DNA of 6,082 nucleotides from Ruminococcus sp. UBA4383 (GTDB lineage: Bacteria; Bacillota; Clostridia; Oscillospirales; Ruminococcaceae), in assembly GCA_002389995.1 (NCBI GenBank), contig DGRR01000108.1, positions 1-6,082 on the forward strand, read 5' to 3'. Positions within the stretch are counted from its first letter, which is position 1. Each line of letters starts with the position of its first letter. Both the position numbers and the translations under genes were made by a program. Of the stretch, positions 1 to 5,706 are shown one piece after another. The notes under the pieces were generated by a model. The model saw only the letters and a program-made list of their open reading frames with translations, made no database searches and was not told the origin of the DNA.

Positions 1-6
1 ATTTTC

Positions 7-12
7 AGGAGG
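7..12 (+). promoter_or_regulatory. Ribosome binding site of the dockerin protein gene
   Basis: A perfect AGGAGG lies 7 nt upstream of the ATG at 20, which fixes that start. The promoter must lie to the left of the window, since only 19 bases precede the start codon. Confidence 0.85.
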
Positions 13-19
13 AATTAAA

Positions 20-1486
20 ATGAAATTTATCAGAATTATGACAGCAATAATTTCAGTTTCACTTGCAGTCTCTGAACTTATTACACTAAATTCAAATGCC
101 GATTTTAAAATTGGTGATTTGGACGGTAACGAAATTATCAATGCATCAGATGCATCACTTGTGCTTAGTGAATATGCTGCTCTGTCCACAGGAAAAGAAT
201 CTATATTAACTTTGGAACAGAAAAATATATCAGACATAAACAATGACGGCTTTATTGACTCTGTAGACGCTTCAAAAATTCTTAGTTACTATGCCTATCA
301 GTCAGCAGGCGGCAGCATTAACTTTGAGGAATATCTCAATAACCCCGAATATGATATGAAATATCCGAAAATTACAAGTTCTTCCGTTGAAGCTTCCGCC
401 AGTGTAGGGACTATATACATTTCAGGTAATTATGATTATGTTGAGTACAAAATTTATAACAACAATGACAGCAACAGTTTTAACGGTTCGGGAAATTTGT
501 CCAATATACAATTAAGTCCCATTGAAGATTTCAATACATCTGATATCACATGGTATGCAAAAATAACACCTTATTTCAATGACGGAACAGCAGGTTCTTC
601 AAAGATTGTAACAATTCCCGCCGAAATGACTGCAAAGCCTGAAGTTACATTGGGATATGTAAAGACTTACCGTGATGTTGAAGGCACTAAGAGTTTGCTT
701 TATATTGACGGAAACTATGACTATGTTGAAGTTAATGCTTATAGTACTTACGGTGGTGACAAAAACAGTTTTTACAGTTCTGTTCGTTCAAACAAGGGAG
801 AATCTGACCCTATAACCATGACTTCAAATGCTCTGGGAATGTCTGAAAGTAAATATCTTTTTGCAGATGTTACTCCTTATTTTTCATCAGGAAAAGCAGG
901 AGAAACTGTAACATACCAGTTCCCCGAAAAAATAACTGTGACAGGTCAGGAATATAAAATGTTTTACAGAGATTTGGTTGCAAGTTATAACAGCAGTACA
1001 ACAAGAGGTTCAAGCAGCGGATTATTCAGTAAAGCATACAACAAATATGCCCTCATCTTCATCAACAATGACAATATACCCGAACTGCTTGTCACAAACA
1101 GTCAGTCAGGTGCAGGTGTTCTATACACTGTTGTCAATGATGAACGTGGCATTCCTGCTTTGAGACAGGTTCACTACTGGGAATATTCAAGAGATGCTTC
1201 CATTGAACGTTATATGGAAAAGCAGAATATGTTCATAACATTTGCGTGTCCAAGCTCATGGTCAATTACTTATACAAGCATAAACAAAATTCTTGAGGAC
1301 GGTTCAGGTCAGAGAGTTCAGACAGCCAATTATGACGGTTGGAGCGGTACAGAAAAATATTACATTGACAATGTTCAGGTAAGCAAATACGTCTATGATA
1401 ATTTCATACAGACAACTAATAACAATGCCATAAATGTATATGACATTCTTTCAAGCTACTCAGATGTAATGGCTAAACTTTCATAA
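20..1486 (+). CDS. Secreted dockerin type I protein with two beta-type repeats and an unknown C-terminal domain
   Basis: A 488-residue secreted protein that should dock onto a cohesin-bearing scaffoldin outside the cell. Residues 1-27 form a signal peptide, with likely cleavage after NSNA. Residues 31-97 are a type I dockerin with two EF-hand-like calcium-binding repeats (GDLDGNEIINASDA near 32-45 and SDINNDGFIDSVDA near 71-84), each followed by a hydrophobic helix. Residues about 117-200 and 207-303 are two related copies of a probable beta-sandwich unit, sharing I-x-GNYDYVE and a TPYF-x-x-G-x-AG motif. Residues about 312-488 form a further domain containing FINNDNIPELLV (347-358), a D/N-rich turn recalling the DGIPELI motifs of other clostridial surface proteins. 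I recognise no glycosidase, esterase or protease motif, no membrane anchor and no LPxTG. The dockerin sits at the N-terminus, whereas the C-terminus is commoner. The protein could be a binding or structural component. The dockerin call is firm; the function is unknown. Confidence 0.9.
   Translation: MKFIRIMTAIISVSLAVSELITLNSNADFKIGDLDGNEIINASDASLVLSEYAALSTGKESILTLEQKNISDINNDGFIDSVDASKILSYYAYQSAGGSINFEEYLNNPEYDMKYPKITSSSVEASASVGTIYISGNYDYVEYKIYNNNDSNSFNGSGNLSNIQLSPIEDFNTSDITWYAKITPYFNDGTAGSSKIVTIPAEMTAKPEVTLGYVKTYRDVEGTKSLLYIDGNYDYVEVNAYSTYGGDKNSFYSSVRSNKGESDPITMTSNALGMSESKYLFADVTPYFSSGKAGETVTYQFPEKITVTGQEYKMFYRDLVASYNSSTTRGSSSGLFSKAYNKYALIFINNDNIPELLVTNSQSGAGVLYTVVNDERGIPALRQVHYWEYSRDASIERYMEKQNMFITFACPSSWSITYTSINKILEDGSGQRVQTANYDGWSGTEKYYIDNVQVSKYVYDNFIQTTNNNAINVYDILSSYSDVMAKLS
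368..928 (+). repeat. Two diverged copies of a roughly 85-95 residue protein repeat in the dockerin protein
   Basis: Copy 1 covers about 368-619 and copy 2 about 638-928. Both contain GNYDYVE followed by a Tyr-rich strand, then about 45 residues later a TPYF motif, GxAG, and a strand ending at a proline. The similarity is at protein level. Signal order and spacing suggest an internally duplicated beta-sandwich domain, perhaps Ig-like or carbohydrate-binding; that assignment is inferred. Confidence 0.7.
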
Positions 1487-1540
1487 CAAGATGCTCAGTA
1501 TTTCTAATAGTAATAAAGTCACGCTTGATTAACATAAAGT

Positions 1541-1588
1541 GAAAAAAGAGCCTCCCATGGTATAATAGAAACCATAGGAGGCTTTGTT
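1541..1588 (-). terminator. Hairpin with T-run on the minus strand, possibly bidirectional terminator
   Basis: The arms AGCCTCCCATGG (1549-1560) and CCATAGGAGGCT (1572-1583) pair over 12 positions with one C/A mismatch around an 11-nt loop. Read on the minus strand, the stem is followed almost at once by a six-T run (1542-1547), a good intrinsic terminator and a second barrier for the epimerase operon. On the plus strand the stem is followed only by TTGTT, so termination of the dockerin gene here would be weaker. No better plus-strand terminator is visible after 1486. Confidence 0.6.
1558..1566 (+). promoter_or_regulatory. Extended -10 promoter motif at a hairpin loop
   Basis: TGGTATAAT matches the extended -10 consensus (TGnTATAAT) exactly. 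TATAAT falls in the hairpin loop and TGG at the end of the 5' arm. No good -35 element lies 17 nt upstream (AGTGAA at 1538-1543). A transcript starting about 7 nt downstream would omit the 5' arm and so leave the AGGAGG free. It would encode only the 12-codon ORF before running into the convergent operon. This is a motif match only. Confidence 0.4.
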
Positions 1589-1631
1589 ATGGCAAGAAAT
1601 TACAGTCACATACAGCATAATGATTAACATT

Positions 1632-1662
1632 AAAAAATCGGTGCTGTTCATTCCGTACAGCC
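1632..1662 (-). terminator. Intrinsic terminator of the surface-protein/epimerase operon
   Basis: On the minus strand, one base after the epimerase TAA, GGCTGT pairs with ACAGC plus a bulged A and a further C across a 9-nt loop. It is followed by GATTTTTT (six T at 1637-1632). The position and the T-run make this the primary transcription end of the leftward operon. The stem is short, with one bulge. Confidence 0.65.
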
Positions 1663-1663
1663 T

Positions 1664-2518
1664 TTATTTCAATTTTATTCTGTATGCATAGTCAAAACTT
1701 TTTCCGCTTTCAAGCTTAACCGCATGGGATTTTTTTGAGAGTTCAGGTTCATCGTTATCAAAATCTGTCGGTACAGATGTCCACGGTTCAAGGCATATAA
1801 ATTCAGCATCATTGTTTCCTGTCGCAGACCATACAGTTATACAGTCTGACTGCGGAAATTCAAGAATTACAGCGTGTTCTGACTTTTCAGATTTAAGGGA
1901 GATTATATGCGAATCAGGGGACGGCTGAATTATGGAATCATAGTCAAAAAGTGACCTGCTTACAGGGAGTATGTGACCGTCAACAAGTTCCTTTACCTCC
2001 ATACCGTTCTGATGATTTAACTTTTCTGATTTTTCATATTCGATATAATAATCCGAAAATTCGCCCTCATTATTTATCGGACAATTGAATGCAGGGTGTC
2101 CGCCAAGATAAAAATATATCGGCTTATCATCAGTATTTTCAACAGTATTCCTTACCTCAACACCGTCATCATAAATCTGATATGCAACTTCCAGACGGAA
2201 TTTAAACGGATACTGCGACATAGTTTCATCATTGTCTTTCAGTTCAAAGGCAATTTCATTTTCAGTTTTACGCACAAAAGAAAACTCCATATCACGGGCA
2301 AAGCCGTGATTTGCCTTCATCATGTATTCTTTCCCGTCAACAAGATATTTTTTATCTTTCGGAGAACATATAAACGGAAAAAGAATCGGTGCATAGCGTT
2401 TCCATGCATCTCCGCACTGCCAGAGATATTCAATTCCATTAAATTTCAGTGAATGAAGTTCAGCACCAAAAGTATCAGCCGAAATTGAAATATTTTCATT
2501 TTTGATTTCATAAATCAT
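1664..2518 (-). CDS. Aldose 1-epimerase family protein (LacX-like galactose mutarotase)
   Basis: A cytoplasmic sugar-ring mutarotase-like enzyme, expected to interconvert alpha and beta anomers of an aldose or sugar phosphate at C1. The 284-residue length from the ATG at 2518 fits the LacX-like branch. Visible family motifs are WKRYAPILFPF (about 39-49), NHGFARD with the conserved His (about 71), GGHPAF with the second conserved His (about 141), and CLEPWTSVPTDF carrying the probable catalytic Glu (about 244). There is no signal peptide or membrane segment. The MIYEIKNE beginning matches the usual family start. A GTG at 2525-2527 would add three residues, but it lies almost on top of the GAGAG ribosome-binding region, so I prefer the ATG. 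The gene is last in the leftward operon, 29 bp after the lipoprotein stop, with no promoter motif obvious between them. The exact sugar substrate cannot be read from the sequence, and its link to the sortase genes may be only co-transcription. Confidence 0.88.
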   Translation of the reverse strand: MIYEIKNENISISADTFGAELHSLKFNGIEYLWQCGDAWKRYAPILFPFICSPKDKKYLVDGKEYMMKANHGFARDMEFSFVRKTENEIAFELKDNDETMSQYPFKFRLEVAYQIYDDGVEVRNTVENTDDKPIYFYLGGHPAFNCPINNEGEFSDYYIEYEKSEKLNHQNGMEVKELVDGHILPVSRSLFDYDSIIQPSPDSHIISLKSEKSEHAVILEFPQSDCITVWSATGNNDAEFICLEPWTSVPTDFDNDEPELSKKSHAVKLESGKSFDYAYRIKLK

Positions 2519-2547
2519 AGTATTCACACTCTCTTTCTAAAAATAAT

Positions 2548-3825
2548 TTATGCCAGTTCTGAACCTGTATCGTCTGCAAAAAATGATATCTGCACACCGT
2601 CCTCCAAAGCAAAAACGTAAATCATAGTACCCTCGCCGACAGGATTTCCGCTCCATACTGCATAATCATACTGCGTTTCATCTGGACTGCCATACATTTC
2701 GGATAATTTATTTATCCAGAAATCATAATTGTTTACATCTGAATCAAAGTAATTTATTCCCACAAGTCCGAGACTTGTAAAGCAAAGCACACTGTCACAA
2801 TTTTTGCCTAAATAGCGGACATTTTCATATTCCATGATTAATTCCCACGGCTGACCCGATTCTTCTGTGCGGTACTCATAAAGCTGAGAATAGCGTGACA
2901 TTTTCGCACGTTCACTTTCGGGACTGCCGTAAAATTCAAGTCCGTTAATTAAATAATCTTCCGAATTATCTTCTTCAACAGTTTGAATTTCAGTGACCGC
3001 AGTTGTAACCGAGGCAGTCAAAGCCGTTGAAACTGTTGAAGAATTATTTGTAACTGCCGTTACAGTTGATGTACTGCCGAAAATACTTCCCTGCACTTCA
3101 TTGTTTGTATTATTATTTGGATTATCATTATTATTCGGATTATCGGAACTATAAATTACAGTCCCGTTTTCATCGGTTACGACAGAAAAATTATCTGTTG
3201 AAACAGTTGTACTTGTCTGTTCACTGACCTGATTTGAAGAAACAGTCGTGGAACTGTAATTCTGCGAATAATCCGAAGGAGTTACGGGAACTATCGGGGT
3301 ACGGATTTCGGGTGCGGGGATATTTCCGCCATAGGATTTATCAGGCGAATCCGCAGATGCATAAAATGATACCTGTACGCCCTCTTCAAGGTTAAAAAGA
3401 TAGACAGCCGTATCCTTGCCGAGCGGATTTTCATACCATGAAGCCATTCCGCTGCTTTCCTCTGTGGGGTAGCCGTATTCGTTTTCGAGAACGCTGAACC
3501 AGTCTTTATAATTTTTATTTTTATCAATGTCATGATAATTGAATCCGACAAGCCCGTTCTCCGTAAAGCAAAGCGTCAAATCGCAGTCCGTTTCAAAAAG
3601 AGAAATATCCTCATAATCCTGCATATTCTGCTTGATTTTCTGTTCATTCTTTTCACGTTCTGCGACTAATTTTTTGCCGTTATCGGTTAATTGATTTTTA
3701 ATTTCGTCATAATTTCCAAACCATTCAAGACCCATTAAGGGTGAAAGAGCATTTTCTGAAATTTCCGAACAGCCGACAAGAGAAAATGCAAGAAAACAAA
3801 CTGTTAAATATATTAATTTTCGCAT
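2548..3825 (-). CDS. Predicted lipoprotein with a duplicated domain of unknown function
   Basis: A 425-residue predicted lipoprotein. MRK, a hydrophobic segment and FSLVGC give a type II signal peptide with lipidation at Cys19, so the protein should sit on the outer face of the membrane. Two copies of one domain follow, residues about 32-157 and 294-417. They are joined by a roughly 130-residue Ser/Thr/Asn/Pro-rich linker that includes an Asn-rich NPNNNDNPNNN stretch. Shared motifs in each copy are GLE-F/W-x-G, CDxxLCFTxxGLVGxNY, a Trp-containing helix ending in YGxP, W-x-x-NPxGxxT, and YxFxLE-x-GVQxSFxA. I do not recognise the domain. The gene starts 8 bp after the upstream sortase stop, with AGGAGG overlapping that stop, so it is probably made with the sortase and pilin-like protein. 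It could be an assembly factor, an accessory subunit or an envelope sensor; the sequence does not decide. The lipoprotein call is strong and the role is unknown. Confidence 0.88.
   Translation of the reverse strand: MRKLIYLTVCFLAFSLVGCSEISENALSPLMGLEWFGNYDEIKNQLTDNGKKLVAEREKNEQKIKQNMQDYEDISLFETDCDLTLCFTENGLVGFNYHDIDKNKNYKDWFSVLENEYGYPTEESSGMASWYENPLGKDTAVYLFNLEEGVQVSFYASADSPDKSYGGNIPAPEIRTPIVPVTPSDYSQNYSSTTVSSNQVSEQTSTTVSTDNFSVVTDENGTVIYSSDNPNNNDNPNNNTNNEVQGSIFGSTSTVTAVTNNSSTVSTALTASVTTAVTEIQTVEEDNSEDYLINGLEFYGSPESERAKMSRYSQLYEYRTEESGQPWELIMEYENVRYLGKNCDSVLCFTSLGLVGINYFDSDVNNYDFWINKLSEMYGSPDETQYDYAVWSGNPVGEGTMIYVFALEDGVQISFFADDTGSELA
2575..3732 (-). repeat. Duplicated domain inside the lipoprotein (copies 3355-3732 and 2575-2946)
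   Basis: The N-terminal copy (3355-3732) and C-terminal copy (2575-2946) are separated by the low-complexity linker. Aligned by eye, they share the CDxxLCFTxxGLVGxNY block, YGxP, NPxG and the GVQxSF block in the same order and at similar spacing. This is a tandem domain duplication followed by divergence. Each copy keeps two Cys five residues apart (C81/C86 and C343/C348). Confidence 0.85.
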
Positions 3826-3829
3826 TTTT

Positions 3830-3835
3830 CCTCCT
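3830..3835 (-). promoter_or_regulatory. Ribosome binding site of the lipoprotein gene overlapping the sortase stop codon
   Basis: On the minus strand the sortase stop TAG (3836-3834) is the first part of TAGGAGG. This places a perfect AGGAGG 4 nt before the lipoprotein ATG at 3825. Ribosomes ending the sortase would be positioned to restart, which suggests coupled expression. Confidence 0.8.
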
Positions 3836-4523
3836 AATCAATTCTCTGCGCCCTGACAGTAACTCTTGTTCTGCCGTCAAGTGTACAGGTGAAAAGTGTC
3901 AAATCCCATTCGTTTTCACTTCCCCTGAACATACTGTCAGCGTCATAACCGCTTATATATTGCGTATTTACCACATTATAGCCATAGGTTTTCCCGTCAC
4001 AGTCGGTGAAATAAATTTCGTCACCTGAATTAAGATTTCCGATTTGTCCGAAATGGTTATTATAATTATGTGCAGCTATTATCATATTATTATCCTGCGG
4101 ATTTCCGCTGTAAAGACAGGGCGAAATCTGCAAACTCGGATAACTCCAGCCGTCCAGAACAGGCAGTTCAATCCCAAGTGAGGGAAGCGAAATATAACCG
4201 ACATAATAATATTCATTGACGGTTATGTAGGTGATTTCGGGATATTCTGACTGTGCATCTTCGCCGTAAATTTTTTCTTTTTCTTCGGGATTTTCGTTTT
4301 TATCCTCATCATATGGCTTGAAAATATCTTCTTCGGGAATATCATAATCAAAAACGCTGACATTTTCATCGGGTGGTTCAGGTATTAATTTTTTCAGTTC
4401 AGATAAATTTTCCTGTGATATTTTATACGCCTTTTCGCTTTCCATGAAATTATGCAAACAAAGGAACAATGCCGAAATTATCAGCATTGTTCCTGTTGCT
4501 ATAAATATTTTATATAGTCTCAT
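3834..4523 (-). CDS. Sortase, class D-like
   Basis: A 229-residue membrane-anchored cysteine transpeptidase that should cleave an LPxTG-type signal and join the protein to the cell wall or to a pilin. Residues about 5-25 form an N-terminal signal-anchor helix. Residues 48-98 are a strongly acidic linker. The sortase fold begins near YVGYISLPSLGIELPV (107-122). The catalytic residues are visible: His152 in AAHNYNNHFG, Cys213 in LTLFTCT and Arg220 in TRVTVRAQR. The single N-terminal anchor and the TCT-(x)6-R arrangement separate it from the class C enzyme at the right edge, which has a C-terminal membrane helix. The class D label is my judgement from motifs. The start overlaps the end of the LPQTG gene by 14 nt, with AAAGG 6 nt before the ATG. 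The natural substrate is presumably that neighbour, either for anchoring the finished fibre or for processing another surface protein. Confidence 0.9.
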   Translation of the reverse strand: MRLYKIFIATGTMLIISALFLCLHNFMESEKAYKISQENLSELKKLIPEPPDENVSVFDYDIPEEDIFKPYDEDKNENPEEKEKIYGEDAQSEYPEITYITVNEYYYVGYISLPSLGIELPVLDGWSYPSLQISPCLYSGNPQDNNMIIAAHNYNNHFGQIGNLNSGDEIYFTDCDGKTYGYNVVNTQYISGYDADSMFRGSENEWDLTLFTCTLDGRTRVTVRAQRID

Positions 4524-5706
4524 TGTTTTCCTTTTTCGGCTTTAATTTTATTCCCATGAATATGAATATTACTCCGCCCAGCGACAAGGGAATTACAGGC
4601 CACCATAACTGACCCGTCTGAGGGAGACTTCCTCCGCCTGAATTGTTTCCGCCTCCGCTTACAGAAGTTGTAACTGTTGTTGTGGTTGAAGATGATGTGG
4701 TACTGCCTGAACTTCCAGATTCTTCGGTACTCGAAGACGAAACATCTGTGTTGTTGGAAACAATTTCGGTAGAAGTAGTCTGTGTATCCGTTGAATTGTC
4801 CTTATCATTTGTAGTCTGAGTTGTAGCAGTTGTAGTGGTATCTGAATCATCATCACCGCCGACATCAGGTGTCTGAGTGGTAGTAGTTGTTGTTGAAGTA
4901 GTTATCTGGTCATCGTCCCAGTCGATAGAGATGTCGGGATTATATGTATTTTTTATAAGGTACTGCTTTGAATTAAATTCAATGCTGACAACATATTTTC
5001 TCGGAATTTTACGTTCAACAACATTCCATGAAGCCAACGGGTCATTTGATACCCAACTGTATTCCCAGTCATTTTCCTCACTGAGAATAACTGTTTCGAC
5101 AAATTCCCCGTCCCTGTACAAATCGACTGTTATATCGACAGGGCGCATTTCATAAGCATCATCATTATCAATCCAGACTTTTTTCACTTCATATGCAACA
5201 TCACTCGCACTGAAAACTGATGTCCTGTAAAACTTCGGAAAAACAGTCTGTTCAGAAGAATCTGCAATTTCAATAATAACAGGTGAAGGTCTGTAAGAAT
5301 AATTTCCACGCTGTACTCTTTTGCCGCTTGCAAGATAAACTCCCTTTTCAAGCCCTCTGAAAGAAACATCTCCGTTTTCATCGGTAACTCCCGAAACAAT
5401 CGGAGTATACTGAAAAGCCATTGCATAACCTTCAAGGACAGTTGCAGATGACCTTAAATTTTCAGCGGACAAATCCCGCAAATCCACGGAATATCTTTTG
5501 AAATCGCCTGTAAGGACAATCTGCCCGTCAATTCTCTCGCCCACACGGTAAATATTCCATTTCATATCAGGAATCTTGACGTTTTCATCAACACAAGAAA
5601 GCGTTACAACCGTATCAGCCGCAAAAACTTCATCTGAAAGCGGTAAAAGACAGGCGAAAAATGCCATGATACAAACAAATATAATATTTTTAACTTTCAT
5701 TGTCAT
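4510..5706 (-). CDS. LPQTG-anchored pilin-like surface protein with a Cna-B domain
   Basis: A 398-residue cell-wall protein, numbered from the ATG at 5706. A signal peptide ends near VFAA (about 30). Residues about 32-150 form a pilin-type N-terminal domain containing KIPDMKWNIYRVGER and GLEKGVYLASG. TVFPKF (about 154-159) resembles the VxPK pilin motif, whose Lys joins subunits. Residues about 171-256 are a Cna-B domain (YEVKKVW, RPVDITVDLYRDG, then IKNTY), with Lys, Glu and Asn at positions suited to an internal isopeptide bond. Residues 268-360 are a Thr/Ser/Asp/Gly linker, followed by LPQTG (361-365), a hydrophobic helix and the tail KLKPKKENNETI. The ATG at 5706 is 7 nt from AAAGGAAAGG; an in-frame GTG at 5712 is too close to that site and an ATG at 5700 rather far. 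The gene overlaps the class C sortase by 17 nt and the next sortase by 14 nt. It is likely the polymerised or anchored substrate of these sortases. Pilus polymerisation itself is inferred. Confidence 0.9.
   Translation of the reverse strand: MTMKVKNIIFVCIMAFFACLLPLSDEVFAADTVVTLSCVDENVKIPDMKWNIYRVGERIDGQIVLTGDFKRYSVDLRDLSAENLRSSATVLEGYAMAFQYTPIVSGVTDENGDVSFRGLEKGVYLASGKRVQRGNYSYRPSPVIIEIADSSEQTVFPKFYRTSVFSASDVAYEVKKVWIDNDDAYEMRPVDITVDLYRDGEFVETVILSEENDWEYSWVSNDPLASWNVVERKIPRKYVVSIEFNSKQYLIKNTYNPDISIDWDDDQITTSTTTTTTQTPDVGGDDDSDTTTTATTQTTNDKDNSTDTQTTSTEIVSNNTDVSSSSTEESGSSGSTTSSSTTTTVTTSVSGGGNNSGGGSLPQTGQLWWPVIPLSLGGVIFIFMGIKLKPKKENNETI
4627..4905 (-). repeat. Low-complexity Thr/Ser-rich linker with ACn triplet runs
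   Basis: This stretch encodes about 93 residues dominated by Thr, Ser, Asp and Gly. Thr-codon runs appear on the plus strand as GTT/GTA/GTG triplets, densest at 4876-4903 and near 4669-4687. It probably spans the peptidoglycan between the folded head and the LPQTG anchor and may be O-glycosylated. The triplet runs are prone to in-frame length change by slippage. Confidence 0.75.

Larger units (their letters stand above)
1526..1630 (+). mobile_element. Possible insertion-sequence 5'-end remnant bounded by 10-bp direct repeats
   Basis: TGATTAACAT occurs at 1526-1535 and again, perfectly, at 1621-1630, flanking an 85-bp block. The block contains a hairpin (arms 1549-1560 and 1572-1583), an extended -10 motif at 1558-1566, an AGGAGG at 1576-1581 in the 3' arm, and 7 nt later an ATG at 1589. 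That ATG opens a 12-codon ORF (MARNYSHIQHND, stop at 1625-1627). The short peptide resembles the N-terminus I remember for some clostridial IS3-type transposase ORF A proteins, but it is too short to prove this. A hairpin that hides the transposase ribosome binding site from read-through transcripts is known from IS10 and IS50. I see no clear terminal inverted repeats. The alternative is a plain terminator flanked by chance repeats. Confidence 0.35.

Noticed and set aside
978..1163. 61-codon open frame on the + strand inside the dockerin protein gene
   Set aside because: It is a frame-shifted shadow of the coding sequence, with no ribosome binding site and no motif.
1519..1542. Short TCAC/GTGA inverted repeat after the dockerin gene
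   Set aside because: Only 4 bp of pairing with a 16-nt loop and no T-run; too weak for a terminator or operator.
2291..2310. Perfect 7-bp inverted repeat ATCACGG / CCGTGAT
   Set aside because: It falls in the codons of the conserved NHGFARD motif of the epimerase, with no T-run; it is explained by coding constraint.
2096..2452. 118-codon open frame on the + strand inside the epimerase gene
   Set aside because: It is antisense to a well-supported enzyme gene, and its product is an unconvincing Ile/Phe/Lys-rich sequence with no family motif.
3291..4028. Open frames at 3291-3551 (-) and 3741-4028 (+) over the lipoprotein and sortase genes
   Set aside because: They overlap genes with clear motifs and have no credible ribosome binding site or recognisable product.
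4659..5435. Open frames at 4659-4865 (-), 4877-5155 (+) and 5184-5435 (-) within the LPQTG gene
   Set aside because: The biased composition (long Gln/Leu or Val runs) comes from reading the Thr-rich linker and pilin domains in the wrong frame or strand.
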